A stretch of 19,981 nt of DNA from Candidatus Nanopelagicaceae bacterium (lineage in GTDB: Bacteria; Actinomycetota; Actinomycetes; Nanopelagicales; Nanopelagicaceae): NCBI GenBank assembly GCA_023262125.1, contig JALRDT010000006.1:1-19981 (forward strand), in the 5' to 3' direction. Below the pieces are notes generated by a model. The model saw only the letters and a list, made by a program, of their open reading frames with translations, did not search any database and was not told the origin of the DNA. Positions 1-7,351 of this stretch are shown here, in pieces (the stretch's first letter is position 1; every line of letters starts with the position of its first letter). A program made the translations under genes and the position numbers.

Positions 1-1
1 A

Positions 2-331
2 CGTACTTTCCCAGTACACACTCCAGTTATTGAAAAGATTGAACTTCTCAAGAAGGGCGATGTACGTCGCGCCAAGCTTTACTACCTACGTGATCTACGC
101 GGTAAGGCTGCAAAGATTAGAGAAAAGCGTGATGGCGTTGAAGGTTACGGTGACGGAATCACTTCTACACCTGATCTAGCACCTGAAGTTGTTGCTGAAG
201 TTGCTGCAGCCGAAGTGACCGAAGCAAACGAAAACATTGCTGTGGCAGAGGTTCCAGCTGAAGTTGCGACTTCAGAAGTTGTGGATACAGCTGCTGAAAC
301 AGCAGAAGAAACAGCAGAAGAAGCTAAGTAA
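2..331 (+). CDS. rplS: 50S ribosomal protein L19, C-terminal part (5' end outside window), with acidic tail
   Basis: L19 sits at the interface of the two ribosomal subunits. Only the last 109 residues are present; the reading frame is open from the window edge to TAA at 329-331. The first ~44 visible residues match the conserved L19 C-terminal core: [14 protein letters not shown], then [26 protein letters not shown]. Bacterial L19 normally ends close to that point. Here about 65 more residues follow, rich in Ala, Glu, Val and Thr, with about 14 Glu and almost no Lys/Arg until the final Lys. This is a low-complexity, strongly acidic tail on an otherwise basic protein. The next gene, lepB, begins on the base after the stop codon, so the two are surely co-transcribed. 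Identity is certain; the role of the tail is unknown. Confidence 0.95.
   Translation, partial: RTFPVHTPVIEKIELLKKGDVRRAKLYYLRDLRGKAAKIREKRDGVEGYGDGITSTPDLAPEVVAEVAAAEVTEANENIAVAEVPAEVATSEVVDTAAETAEETAEEAK
296..319 (+). repeat. 12-bp tandem repeat (two copies) in the rplS tail
   Basis: GAAACAGCAGAA occurs twice in direct succession at 296-307 and 308-319, and encodes part of the Glu/Thr/Ala-rich end of L19. It keeps the reading frame. Slippage of short repeats is a plausible way the tail grew (inference). Confidence 0.8.
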
Positions 332-985
332 TTGTTTCGCAAGGGGTCTTTCCTTCGCGAAATCCCTGCACTACTTGTAGTCGCGGTAATCGTCTCCCTA
401 ATTATCAAGACATTTATCGTTCAATTTTTCTATATTCCTTCTGGCTCAATGGAAAATACATTGCAGATAAAGGACCGAGTAGCAGTAAATAAAGTACCTT
501 TCTTGAGCCGTGAAATTCACCGCGGAGATGTAGTGGTATTTAAAGATCCCGCAAATTGGCTACCAACATGGGATAAGCAAGTCGGAAACAAATATATTGT
601 CATGGCAAAAGATGCTCTGGTTGCAGTCGGAATTCTTCCAAACCCTACTAAACAATTCTTGGTAAAAAGAGTAATCGGAATCGGTGGCGACAACATACAA
701 TGTTGTTCAAAAGATGGAAAAATCCTTGTAAATGGCCAACCAACCGATGAAAAATACATTTTTGCTGGCAATGTTCCAAGCGATATGAAATTTAATGTAA
801 CAGTCCCAGAGAAAAAACTTTGGGTGATGGGCGATCATCGTGGCGCTTCGGCAGATTCTCGTTATCACCAAGATGACGTTAATAATGGTTTTGTACCTGA
901 AGCTGATGTCGTCGGTAGAGTTGTTGCGGTAATTTGGCCATTTAAGAACGCGAAGTTAATCGAGCGCGTCAATGCACTTAATTGA
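332..985 (+). CDS. lepB: Type I signal peptidase
   Basis: Membrane-bound Ser/Lys protease that removes signal peptides from exported proteins on the outer face of the cytoplasmic membrane. The 217-residue protein has one N-terminal membrane segment (about residues 11-31). The serine box IPSGSMENTL follows, with nucleophile Ser39. The lysine box is FLVKRVIGIGGD, with general base Lys112. The late box is MGDHRGASADSR. Length is normal for an actinobacterial enzyme with a single membrane anchor. The proposed start is TTG, immediately after the rplS stop, with purine-rich GAAGAAG upstream as a possible ribosome site. The 3' end overlaps rnhB by 14 bases, implying translational coupling. The order rplS-lepB-rnhB is common in actinobacteria. 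Confidence 0.95.
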   Translation: MFRKGSFLREIPALLVVAVIVSLIIKTFIVQFFYIPSGSMENTLQIKDRVAVNKVPFLSREIHRGDVVVFKDPANWLPTWDKQVGNKYIVMAKDALVAVGILPNPTKQFLVKRVIGIGGDNIQCCSKDGKILVNGQPTDEKYIFAGNVPSDMKFNVTVPEKKLWVMGDHRGASADSRYHQDDVNNGFVPEADVVGRVVAVIWPFKNAKLIERVNALN

Positions 986-1589
986 ACAATCTTTAATTGA
1001 TGCCGGTCTATCTCCGATTGCTGGAGTGGATGAAGCAGGGCGTGGAGCTTGCGCAGGGCCACTAGTAATTGCAAGTGTGATTTTAAAAGATATTAACTCA
1101 CCGCACTTGTTATCTTTGAGAGACTCTAAAGAATTGACTGAAAAAGAACGCGAAGCGCTTTTCCCAATTATTCGTAATGAGGCATTATCTATATCAATCA
1201 TCCAAGTATCACCTGAAGAAATCGATTCGCGTGGTGTGCATGCTGCAAATTTGGATGGTATGAGGCGAGCAGTGCAGAAACTAGAAGTTGCTCCGAATTA
1301 TGTTTTAACCGATGGGTATGCGATTGAAGGAATGATCACTCCGAGTTTAGCCATTTGGAAAGGCGACCAGGTGGCACCATCGATAAGTGCTGCTTCAGTT
1401 ATTGCAAAAGTTACTCGTGATCGAATAATGATTCATTTGGACGAGCAATATCCTGGTTATGGTTTAGCAAAACATAAAGGATATATAACTACAGCCCACA
1501 CTCAAGCTATCGCTAAATTAGGAGTATTGGATATCCACAGGAAGTCTTACGCAAATATTGCAAGAGCTCTTGCTGAGGATGTGGATTAA
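972..1589 (+). CDS. rnhB: Ribonuclease HII
   Basis: Cleaves the RNA strand of RNA/DNA hybrids and removes single ribonucleotides misincorporated in DNA. The 205-residue protein carries the RNase HII motif GVDEAGRGACAGP with the metal-binding pair Asp20/Glu21. RDSKEL follows near residue 50. Further acidic residues are Asp114 and Asp132, at the spacing known in this family, followed by SAASVIAKVTRDR. All expected catalytic carboxylates are present. The ATG lies inside the end of lepB (14-base overlap), so expression is probably coupled to lepB. It ends before a 38-base gap that contains a palindrome ahead of yraN. Confidence 0.95.
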   Translation: MHLIEQSLIDAGLSPIAGVDEAGRGACAGPLVIASVILKDINSPHLLSLRDSKELTEKEREALFPIIRNEALSISIIQVSPEEIDSRGVHAANLDGMRRAVQKLEVAPNYVLTDGYAIEGMITPSLAIWKGDQVAPSISAASVIAKVTRDRIMIHLDEQYPGYGLAKHKGYITTAHTQAIAKLGVLDIHRKSYANIARALAEDVD

Positions 1590-1605
1590 AAAAACGCTCC
1601 ACAGT

Positions 1606-1628
1606 TACATGAAATTAACTTTCATGTA
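1606..1628. promoter_or_regulatory. Perfect 9-bp palindrome ending on the yraN start codon
   Basis: The arms TACATGAAA (1606-1614) and TTTCATGTA (1620-1628) are exact reverse complements around a 5-base centre, TTAAC. The last base of the right arm is the A of the yraN ATG. A -10-like hexamer (TAACTT, 1616-1621) lies in the centre and right arm. It could be an operator that covers the promoter, or a hairpin that hides the start codon. There is no T-run, so it is a poor terminator for rnhB. The palindrome is seen directly; its role is inferred. Confidence 0.5.
1616..1621 (+). promoter_or_regulatory. Candidate -10 element for leaderless yraN
   Basis: TAACTT fits TANNNT and ends 6 bases before the ATG at 1628, so transcription would start at or next to the start codon. 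No Shine-Dalgarno is visible. No convincing -35 box was found. Confidence 0.35.
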
Positions 1629-1987
1629 TGAATCAAAAACAGACAATAGGCAAAATTGGTGAAATTGCCACTGCCGAATATTTAATCAAACTTGGCTTTA
1701 CAATACTGGGTCGCAATTGGAGAACTAAAGGCGGAGAGTTAGATTTAATTGCAAAAAGCCCTGCTGGAAAAGTTCATTTCGTAGAGGTAAAGACTAGAAG
1801 TTCTTTGGCCTTTGGGCACCCACTTGAGGCAATTGATAGAAAAAAAGCTCATCGTCTTCAAAAATTATCACTGGCTTGGCTGGTAACAAATAATTATTTT
1901 GGTGCAGATTATCAAGTTGATGTGGCCGCAGTTACTTTAAGCAGGACGCTTCGACCTACTATTGATTATCGAGCAGGGGTCCTATGA
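1628..1987 (+). CDS. yraN: YraN / UPF0102 family nuclease-fold protein
   Basis: A 119-residue member of UPF0102, a restriction-endonuclease-like (PD-(D/E)xK) fold family whose cellular job is not firmly established; a link to DNA processing is assumed from its fold and neighbours. The family hallmarks are present: GEIATAEYLIKLGF at the N-terminus, GRNWRTKGGELDLIA (the acidic ELD pair of the active site), and VHFVEVKTRSS (the E-x-K part of the site). Length is normal. Its end overlaps the start of yifB by 4 bases (ATGA), so the two are coupled. Position between rnhB and yifB is the conserved actinobacterial order. The start is preceded by a palindrome rather than by a ribosome-binding site. 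Confidence 0.9.
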   Translation: MNQKQTIGKIGEIATAEYLIKLGFTILGRNWRTKGGELDLIAKSPAGKVHFVEVKTRSSLAFGHPLEAIDRKKAHRLQKLSLAWLVTNNYFGADYQVDVAAVTLSRTLRPTIDYRAGVL

Positions 1988-3486
1988 GCCTTGCGACGAC
2001 AAAAGCTATCGCTCTCTCTGGCCTAAATGGTGAAGTTATTACTGTAGAAGTAGATATTGCAGATGGACTGCCGGGATTTACATTATTGGGTCTGCCAGAT
2101 GCTGCACTAAATGAGTCGCGTGATCGAATTAGAGCGGCGCTTGCTAATTCAAATTTACCTTGGCCAAATAAAAAATTAACTATCGCACTATTGCCAGCTT
2201 GGTTACCAAAAACCGGAAGTGGCTTTGATTTACCAATCGCAATGGGAATTCTGGGGGCTCAAGCAATAGTCAACAATATCGACGAACTACTCTTCGTTGG
2301 CGAACTCTCTCTAGATGGAAAATTAAGGGAAACTCGGGGAATTTTACCTTCTCTAATATGTGCTTTTCGAAATGGAGTACGTAAAGCAGTAATTCCATTT
2401 GCAAATGCCGCTGAAGCAAGGTTACTACCGGAGATGCAAATTTATGCTTTCGAAAAAATAGGTGAGGTAGTTCAATGGTTGCAAACTGGCGAATTTGTAG
2501 AACAAAGATATTTTGATTTAGAAATTGAAAGCCCTGAAAAATTTTTAGATTTTGCGGATGTTGCAGGGCAGTTACCTGCCAGAAGAGCAGCAGAGATTTC
2601 CGCAGCAGGAGGACACAATTTTTTAATGATTGGGCCACCCGGAGTTGGCAAGACAATGATTGCCGAGAGATTACCAAGTATTTTACCGCCGCTTACTAAA
2701 GATGAGACTTTAGAAGTTAGTGCAATTCACTCCATCACAAATAGCAATCGCGAACCACTCTCAACAATCGCACCTTTTATCTCACCGCATCACAGCACAA
2801 CCAGAATTGCAATGGTCGGAGGTGGAGCGCATGTAATAAAGCCAGGGGTATGTTCTTTAGCCCATCGCGGAGTCTTGTTTATAGATGAAGCACCAGAATG
2901 TGGCACCGGAGTTTTAGATTCTTTGCGACAACCATTGGAATCAGGTGCAATTACAATCTCTCGAGCTAATGGCAATTTAACTTTTCCGGCTAAATTTATA
3001 TTGGTATTGGCTGCTAATCCATGTCCATGCGGAAGATTTACCGGAAAAGGTTTTGGATGCAGTTGCACTTCGATTCAAGTTCGCCGATATTTACAAAAAC
3101 TCTCTGGACCACTCTTAGATCGAATTGATTTGAGAGTCTCTGTTGAAAATATAGGCCGCGTTGAGTTATTGGAGAGAGAAAATGAATCTAGCCATCAAAT
3201 ACGTAATCGAGTGATTGCAGCAAGGGCCAAAGCTGCAAATAGATTTAAGAATGAGGATTGGAGGCTTAATTCAGAGATTCCCCCGAAAGCGCTTAGGCAG
3301 CAATATCAACCAGTCAAAGCCGCAATGAATTTCTTGCATGATGAGTTAGATAAAGAGCGAATCACGGCTAGAGGTCTACACAAAATTATCCGAACAAGTT
3401 GGACTATTGCTGATCTAAAAGGAATCGAGTGCCCAACTTTAAGTGAAGTAACAGAAAGTTACAGATTGCGAGAAGGAATTGAATAA
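1984..3486 (+). CDS. comM: YifB/ComM-type Mg-chelatase-like AAA+ ATPase
   Basis: A 500-residue AAA+ protein of the YifB/ComM family. ComM is a hexameric branch-migration helicase that helps integrate incoming single-stranded DNA during natural transformation in some bacteria; its role in actinobacteria is less clear. The N-terminal Lon-protease-like domain includes GLPGFTLLGLPDAALNESRDR and the region to about residue 180. Walker A is GPPGVGKT at 217-224. The ISPHHSTTRIAMVGGG segment lies at about 266-281. Walker B is VLFIDEAPE at about 297-305. A cysteine cluster NPCPCG...CSC lies at about 345-361. Then LLDRIDLRV and a C-terminal helical domain follow. Intact and of typical length. It overlaps yraN by 4 and dprA by 8 bases, so a DNA-uptake/recombination pair (comM-dprA) is translationally linked. 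Confidence 0.93.
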   Translation: MSLATTKAIALSGLNGEVITVEVDIADGLPGFTLLGLPDAALNESRDRIRAALANSNLPWPNKKLTIALLPAWLPKTGSGFDLPIAMGILGAQAIVNNIDELLFVGELSLDGKLRETRGILPSLICAFRNGVRKAVIPFANAAEARLLPEMQIYAFEKIGEVVQWLQTGEFVEQRYFDLEIESPEKFLDFADVAGQLPARRAAEISAAGGHNFLMIGPPGVGKTMIAERLPSILPPLTKDETLEVSAIHSITNSNREPLSTIAPFISPHHSTTRIAMVGGGAHVIKPGVCSLAHRGVLFIDEAPECGTGVLDSLRQPLESGAITISRANGNLTFPAKFILVLAANPCPCGRFTGKGFGCSCTSIQVRRYLQKLSGPLLDRIDLRVSVENIGRVELLERENESSHQIRNRVIAARAKAANRFKNEDWRLNSEIPPKALRQQYQPVKAAMNFLHDELDKERITARGLHKIIRTSWTIADLKGIECPTLSEVTESYRLREGIE

Positions 3487-4315
3487 TTTTTCAGATGAAG
3501 AAATTGTGGCAAGAGCGCAGATATTCGCATCGGTAGAAGCAGGTATGACATTTTGGTCAAGAGAAGTATTTGAAAAAGGCGCTTTCAAGGTTTTAGAACT
3601 TTGCAAAGAAGGTGAGTATAAAGAAGATGTTAAATCAATACTTAAGAGCAATGGCCATCAAGTCTTAGAAAAGTTAGCAGCACACAAAATTAATTTTTTT
3701 GTACCTGGCAAGCAATTCGATGAATTACCAGCTCCGCCAATAGGTTTGACATATAGGGGGGACATTCAATTACTTGAAAGAAGAATTGTTGCGATTGTCG
3801 GTACTCGTAATCCCACTCCTTACGGCTCAAAAGTAGCTGCCGAACTTGCGGCTAATTTTGCGGATCGAGAATGGGTTGTAGCAAGTGGTGGCGCTTATGG
3901 AATAGATGCCGCAGCACATAAGGGTGCGCTGCTATCTGAAGGTGAAACAGTAGCCGTAATGGCTTCTGGGCTAGATGTACTTTATCCGGCTGGGAACGCC
4001 CGACTATTTTCCGCAATAGAAGAGAGCGGTTTATTAATTTCTGAATATATGCCGGGCACACCAGCATTACCCTTTAGATTCTTAAATCGTAATCGAATTA
4101 TCGCAGCGATCTCAGAGGGAACAATTGTGGTCGAAGCGGCTTTTCGCTCAGGCTCACTTCGAACTGCAAGAGATGCAGAATCAATAAGAAGAAAAGTCTT
4201 AGCAATTCCTGGCCCAATTAATTCTCCACTTTCAGAAGGCTGCCATCGTTTAATCGGAGAAGGAGCAGCTGTAATTTGTACAGGAGTAAATGATGCATTG
4301 GAATTAATGCGATAA
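3479..4315 (+). CDS. dprA: DprA/Smf-type DNA-processing protein
   Basis: DprA binds incoming single-stranded DNA and loads RecA in natural transformation; it is also kept in many bacteria not known to be competent. The 278-residue protein has an N-terminal helical region (about 1-90) and the Rossmann-like DprA domain. Key motifs are VGTRNPTPYG (107-116), SGGAYGIDAAAH (136-147; the usual form is SGGARGID), SGLDVLYP, and FRFLNRNRIIAAIS followed by VVEAAFRSGSLRTA. It is shorter than the E. coli and Bacillus proteins and shows no extra C-terminal winged-helix domain. The start appears to be TTG, overlapping yifB by 8 bases, with AGAAGGAA directly before it. That spacing is too short for a classical ribosome site, so re-initiation after yifB is likely. 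The exact start is uncertain. Confidence 0.9.
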   Translation: MNNFSDEEIVARAQIFASVEAGMTFWSREVFEKGAFKVLELCKEGEYKEDVKSILKSNGHQVLEKLAAHKINFFVPGKQFDELPAPPIGLTYRGDIQLLERRIVAIVGTRNPTPYGSKVAAELAANFADREWVVASGGAYGIDAAAHKGALLSEGETVAVMASGLDVLYPAGNARLFSAIEESGLLISEYMPGTPALPFRFLNRNRIIAAISEGTIVVEAAFRSGSLRTARDAESIRRKVLAIPGPINSPLSEGCHRLIGEGAAVICTGVNDALELMR

Positions 4316-4316
4316 T
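4311..4316 (+). promoter_or_regulatory. Candidate -10 element for leaderless era
   Basis: GATAAT (5 of 6 matches to TATAAT) lies in the end of dprA, 7 bases before the era ATG at 4324. No Shine-Dalgarno is seen in the 8-base gap. This suggests a separate, leaderless era transcript in addition to read-through. Confidence 0.35.
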
Positions 4317-4323
4317 TAAGCTA

Positions 4324-5208
4324 ATGAAATCTGGATTTGTAGCCATTATTGGTAGGCCAAATACCGGTAAGTCGACCCTAATTAATTCATTAGTTGGTCA
4401 AAAAGTTGCAATCACTTCTCATCATCCAAATACCACTCGTCATGCAATCCGAGGCATAGTAAATGGTCCAGATTTTCAAGCAGTATTGGTCGATACACCC
4501 GGTATGCACAAACCCCGCACTTTGCTTGGTCGCCGCTTAAATGAAGTTGTAAATGAATCCCTTGAAGATGTTGATATTGTGATTATGACCTTTCCTGCAA
4601 ATGAAAAAAGTGGAGTAGGCGACGAACATATATTAAATATAGTTAAAACTTCGCGTGCAAAGAAAATAGCAGTGGTGACCAAAATAGATACAGTGGCAAA
4701 AGAAATTGTTCCACTTAAATTAATGGAAGTAGGACAACTTGCTGATTGGACTGAAATAATCCCCGTATCTGCTGTCAAATCTATGCAGATAGATGTTCTT
4801 ACAAATTTATTATCAAAACATTTACCAGAAGGCCCAAGACTCTATCCAGATGATCAAAAGAGCGATCAAAGTATTGAAAAACTAATCTGCGAACATATCA
4901 GAGAGGCGGCGATCAAAGGTGTCAGAGAAGAGATGCCACACTCAATTACTGTCACTATTGATGAAATTACCAAACGAGATAATAAAGATTTTTACGACAT
5001 ACATGCCACAATTCATATCGAACGAGATTCACAACGTGGCATCCTGCTTGGTCATAAGGGAGAAATACTCAAAAATATTGGAATTGTTGCCAGAAAAGAT
5101 ATCGAAAGCTTATTAGGAGCAAAATGTTTCTTGGGTTTACATATCAAAGTAAGTAAAGAATGGCAGAAGGATCCAAAATTGCTAGAGCGCTTAGGATTTA
5201 TGGAGTAA
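4324..5208 (+). CDS. era: GTPase Era
   Basis: Essential-type GTPase that binds the 3' end of 16S rRNA and assists 30S subunit assembly. The 294-residue protein has the complete layout. G1 is GRPNTGKST (10-18). The G2 region is NTTRH (36-40). G3 is DTPG (57-60). G4 is TKID (119-122), instead of the common NKxD; TKxD forms are, to my knowledge, known in actinobacterial Era. G5 is VSAVK near 148-152. A C-terminal KH domain includes RGILLGHKGEILKNIG (238-253), where GHKG is the RNA-binding loop. Length is normal. It follows dprA by 8 bases and overlaps the convergent EamA gene by 11 bases. In many actinobacteria era sits near ybeY, so its place after dprA here is a local rearrangement. Confidence 0.96.
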   Translation: MKSGFVAIIGRPNTGKSTLINSLVGQKVAITSHHPNTTRHAIRGIVNGPDFQAVLVDTPGMHKPRTLLGRRLNEVVNESLEDVDIVIMTFPANEKSGVGDEHILNIVKTSRAKKIAVVTKIDTVAKEIVPLKLMEVGQLADWTEIIPVSAVKSMQIDVLTNLLSKHLPEGPRLYPDDQKSDQSIEKLICEHIREAAIKGVREEMPHSITVTIDEITKRDNKDFYDIHATIHIERDSQRGILLGHKGEILKNIGIVARKDIESLLGAKCFLGLHIKVSKEWQKDPKLLERLGFME

Positions 5209-6064
5209 CTGGTTTCCTGGATGCAAAGTAGGAACCAATTAATACCAATGGCAAGCCTGCGATAATTCCAAGAGTTAATGGTTCCCCCAGGATTAAAACA
5301 CCTAAAACTACGGCAAAAGCAGTATTCAAATAAGTAACCATCGAACCACGCGCTTGGCCAATCTCTTTTATCAGCGTGAAATAAACCATAAATGCAATTC
5401 CGGTACTAAATACACCGAGTCCAATCAGTGAAGCGGTCGCGTTAAATGACGGCATTTCTTTAGGCAGGCTAGTCAATGCAGACGGGGCAAAAATAATTGC
5501 CGTAATGGTCATGGCTACTGCATTAATTGCAACACCATCACCATTTGGCATTCCCTTTAAAATTATTGCCATGGCCGTTGAGTAGAGAATTGCTGCAAGC
5601 ACGATTTGAAAAACTGAGAAAGTATCTGCACTGCCTGAAATAGTCTCTATTCCAACAATCAAAATCAATCCAAAGAAGCCAATTACAATTCCCATTAATC
5701 TCTTTGCATGCCATACCGTCTTATCTCCAGCCATTGAAGAATAAATAGTTGACCAGATTGGAACTGTTGCAACTAGCAAACCAGCTAAGCCAGAATTGAT
5801 TTTAGTTTCAGCGTGGGTAATTAAATACCAAGGACCACACATTTCGAATATGGCATATACCAAAATCCATTTAAAACCTCGGAGTGTTTGTTTCATTACA
5901 CCACGGCTAATTGCAATTGGAAAGAGAATTGCAGCGCCAATTACTACACGTCCGAAGACCACAACTGACGGATCGAATTCACGTACCGCTACTCGCATAA
6001 ATAAGTATGGAATACCCCATAAGAATCCAACCAAAATAAATTTGGCGAGGCTTTTGCGAGTCAT
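5198..6064 (-). CDS. DMT-superfamily permease with two EamA domains
   Basis: A 288-residue integral membrane protein of the drug/metabolite transporter family. It has about ten hydrophobic segments in two repeated EamA halves. The N-terminal half begins LAKFILVGFLWGIPYLFMRVA and the C-terminal half begins near AAILYSTAMAIIL. Conserved EamA features are GLWG-like WGIPYLF near the start, ASLIGLGVFSTGIAFMVYF, and TYLNTAFAVVLGVLILGEPLT near the end. EamA proteins export or import amino acids, metabolites or vitamins; the substrate here cannot be told. It starts 21 bases downstream of the glgA stop and is probably read from the same transcript. Start ATG at 6064; no clear ribosome site is visible. 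Its 3' end overlaps era tail to tail by 11 bases. Confidence 0.85.
   Translation of the reverse strand: MTRKSLAKFILVGFLWGIPYLFMRVAVREFDPSVVVFGRVVIGAAILFPIAISRGVMKQTLRGFKWILVYAIFEMCGPWYLITHAETKINSGLAGLLVATVPIWSTIYSSMAGDKTVWHAKRLMGIVIGFFGLILIVGIETISGSADTFSVFQIVLAAILYSTAMAIILKGMPNGDGVAINAVAMTITAIIFAPSALTSLPKEMPSFNATASLIGLGVFSTGIAFMVYFTLIKEIGQARGSMVTYLNTAFAVVLGVLILGEPLTLGIIAGLPLVLIGSYFASRKPVTP
5210..5237. terminator. Imperfect dyad just after the era stop (possible 3'-end hairpin)
   Basis: TGGTTTCCT (5210-5218) and AGGAACCA (5230-5237) pair over 8 bp with one bulged T around an 11-base loop. It starts 2 bases after era ends and lies inside the end of the convergent permease gene. No T-run follows on either strand, so it is a weak terminator candidate at best. 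Confidence 0.25.
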
Positions 6065-6085
6065 AAGGTGAGGAAGTCTAGCTGA

Positions 6086-7273
6086 TTACTTATTTAGGAC
6101 ACTCTCATAAAGTTTGATGGTTTGTTTAGCAACTTCGTCCCAACCAAAGTGTTTTTCAGCACGGATACGACCGGCTTTTCCCATTTCATTCAATAGTTTT
6201 GGCTTGGACATTAAATCTTCTATTTGAGCTGTAAAGTCCGCTTCAAATTTCTCAGTATTTTTTGAATCATAATCAACTAATCGACCCGTTTCATTATGTG
6301 CAACTACCTCTGGAATACCACCAACACGTGAACCAAGTACTGCAGTTTCGCACCCCATAGCTTCAAGATTGACAATTCCAAGTGGTTCATAAATTGAAGG
6401 GCATAGGAATAGATCGGCATTAGTAAGTAGCGCAGTTAACTCATCATGCGGTGCCATCTCTTTTATCCACCAGATGTTCTTTCTATTTGCCTGAAGTTCC
6501 GCAATTAGTTCCGCAACTTCTTTTCCGATACCTGGTTCATCTGGAGATCCAGCAGCAAGTACTAATCCATATTCGGGAGAGACTTTCTTCCATGCTCTCA
6601 GGAGATGCGCTAAACCTTTTTGACGAGTAATGCGACCTACAAAAATTGCATATCGCCCTTCGATTCCATATTTATTCAAGACTTCAGTATTTTTATTTGG
6701 CGCAAACTTGCTCACATCAACGCCATTTCTGATAGTTACAACTTTTGCAGGGTCTATATTTGGGTAAGCACTCAATACGTCTGCTCGCATACCATCTGAA
6801 ACCGCAATGATTGCTTGAGCAGCCTCGTAAGCACTTTTCTCTGCCCAAGATGAAATTCGATATCCGCCACCTAATTGCTCTGCCTTCCAAGGGCGTAGCG
6901 GTTCAAGTGAGTGAGCACTAACTATGTGTGGGATTCCGTGTAGCAAATTTGCCGTGAAACCTGCAAAATTGGCATACCAAGTATGGGAATGAATTACATC
7001 CACGGAAACCAATTGATCAGCAATAGATAAATCTGTTGCCAATGCTTGAAGCGCGGCATTGGATTTCTCAAAAGCGGCAGGAGTTTCATAACCAAATGCA
7101 TCAGAACGTTCGCCTCCAAAGCAATGTACATCTACCTCTATATTCGCTTGCTTTCTAAGTGCTTGAGATAATTGAACGACATGAACTCCAGCTCCTCCAT
7201 AAACTTGAGGCGGCCACTCTTTTGTTACTAGGCCGACCCTAAGTTTCCCTGAATTTCTAAAATCGGAGTTCAT
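6086..7273 (-). CDS. glgA: Actinobacterial GT4 glycogen synthase / maltose-1-phosphate synthase
   Basis: Uses ADP-glucose to build alpha-1,4-glucan or its precursor. In Mycobacterium the family member divergent from glgC (GlgM) makes maltose 1-phosphate from ADP-glucose and glucose 1-phosphate, so this may be glgM rather than classical glgA. The 395-residue protein has a GT-B fold. The acceptor/donor loop is EWPPQVYGGAGVHV at about 19-32. HSHTWYANFAG follows near 95-105, then VGRITRQKG (212-220). The family E-x7-E motif lies in CPSIYEPLGIVNLEAMG, with Glu296 and Glu304. Length suits GT4, not the ~480-residue GT5 GlgA. It is divergent from glgC across a 78-bp region containing three 10-bp repeats. 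The start lacks a Shine-Dalgarno and has TAAAGT six bases upstream, consistent with a leaderless mRNA. Confidence 0.9.
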   Translation of the reverse strand: MNSDFRNSGKLRVGLVTKEWPPQVYGGAGVHVVQLSQALRKQANIEVDVHCFGGERSDAFGYETPAAFEKSNAALQALATDLSIADQLVSVDVIHSHTWYANFAGFTANLLHGIPHIVSAHSLEPLRPWKAEQLGGGYRISSWAEKSAYEAAQAIIAVSDGMRADVLSAYPNIDPAKVVTIRNGVDVSKFAPNKNTEVLNKYGIEGRYAIFVGRITRQKGLAHLLRAWKKVSPEYGLVLAAGSPDEPGIGKEVAELIAELQANRKNIWWIKEMAPHDELTALLTNADLFLCPSIYEPLGIVNLEAMGCETAVLGSRVGGIPEVVAHNETGRLVDYDSKNTEKFEADFTAQIEDLMSKPKLLNEMGKAGRIRAEKHFGWDEVAKQTIKLYESVLNK

Positions 7274-7275
7274 GA

Positions 7276-7314
7276 CTTAACTTTAATAGACATTAATAGA
7301 CTTTAATAGTTAAG
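7276..7314. repeat. Three tandem 10-bp repeats flanked by an inverted hexamer, between glgA and glgC
   Basis: ACTTTAATAG (7280-7289), ACATTAATAG (7290-7299) and ACTTTAATAG (7300-7309) follow each other without a gap; only one base differs in the middle copy. The array is bracketed by CTTAAC (7276-7281) and its reverse complement GTTAAG (7309-7314). A 10-base period places every copy on the same helix face, as expected for cooperative binding by a regulator. The array overlaps the presumed glgA -10. The repeats are seen directly; operator function is inferred. Confidence 0.75.
7280..7285 (-). promoter_or_regulatory. Candidate -10 element for leaderless glgA
   Basis: Read on the minus strand, TAAAGT fits TANNNT and ends 6 bases before the glgA ATG (7273). 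It lies within the first 10-bp repeat, so a protein bound to the array would block it. Other TATTAA hexamers in the array are alternative -10 boxes with short leaders. Confidence 0.35.
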
Positions 7315-7340
7315 CACTATCCCGCTAGCGCGTAGCAAGT

Positions 7341-7346
7341 TAGAAT
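7341..7346 (+). promoter_or_regulatory. Candidate -10 element for leaderless glgC
   Basis: TAGAAT (5 of 6 matches to TATAAT) ends 5 bases before the glgC ATG at 7352. Transcription would begin at about the start codon. No Shine-Dalgarno lies between. No good -35 is seen at the usual distance. Confidence 0.45.
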
Positions 7347-7351
7347 GAGAC

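Noticed and set aside
1590..1627. Rho-independent terminator after rnhB
   Set aside because: The palindrome there is A+T-rich and followed by ATG and coding sequence, not by a T-run.
2270..2677. 135-codon open frame on the minus strand inside yifB
   Set aside because: Antisense to the conserved AAA+ gene, Leu/Phe/Gln-rich shadow composition, no ribosome site or family resemblance.
4678..4689. TKID instead of NKxD in the Era G4 motif as a loss of function
   Set aside because: TKxD is, to my knowledge, seen in actinobacterial Era proteins and all other G motifs and the KH loop are intact.
7280..7309. CRISPR-like array from the tandem 10-mers
   Set aside because: The units are 10 bp with no spacers between them and no cas genes are present; a promoter repeat is a better reading.
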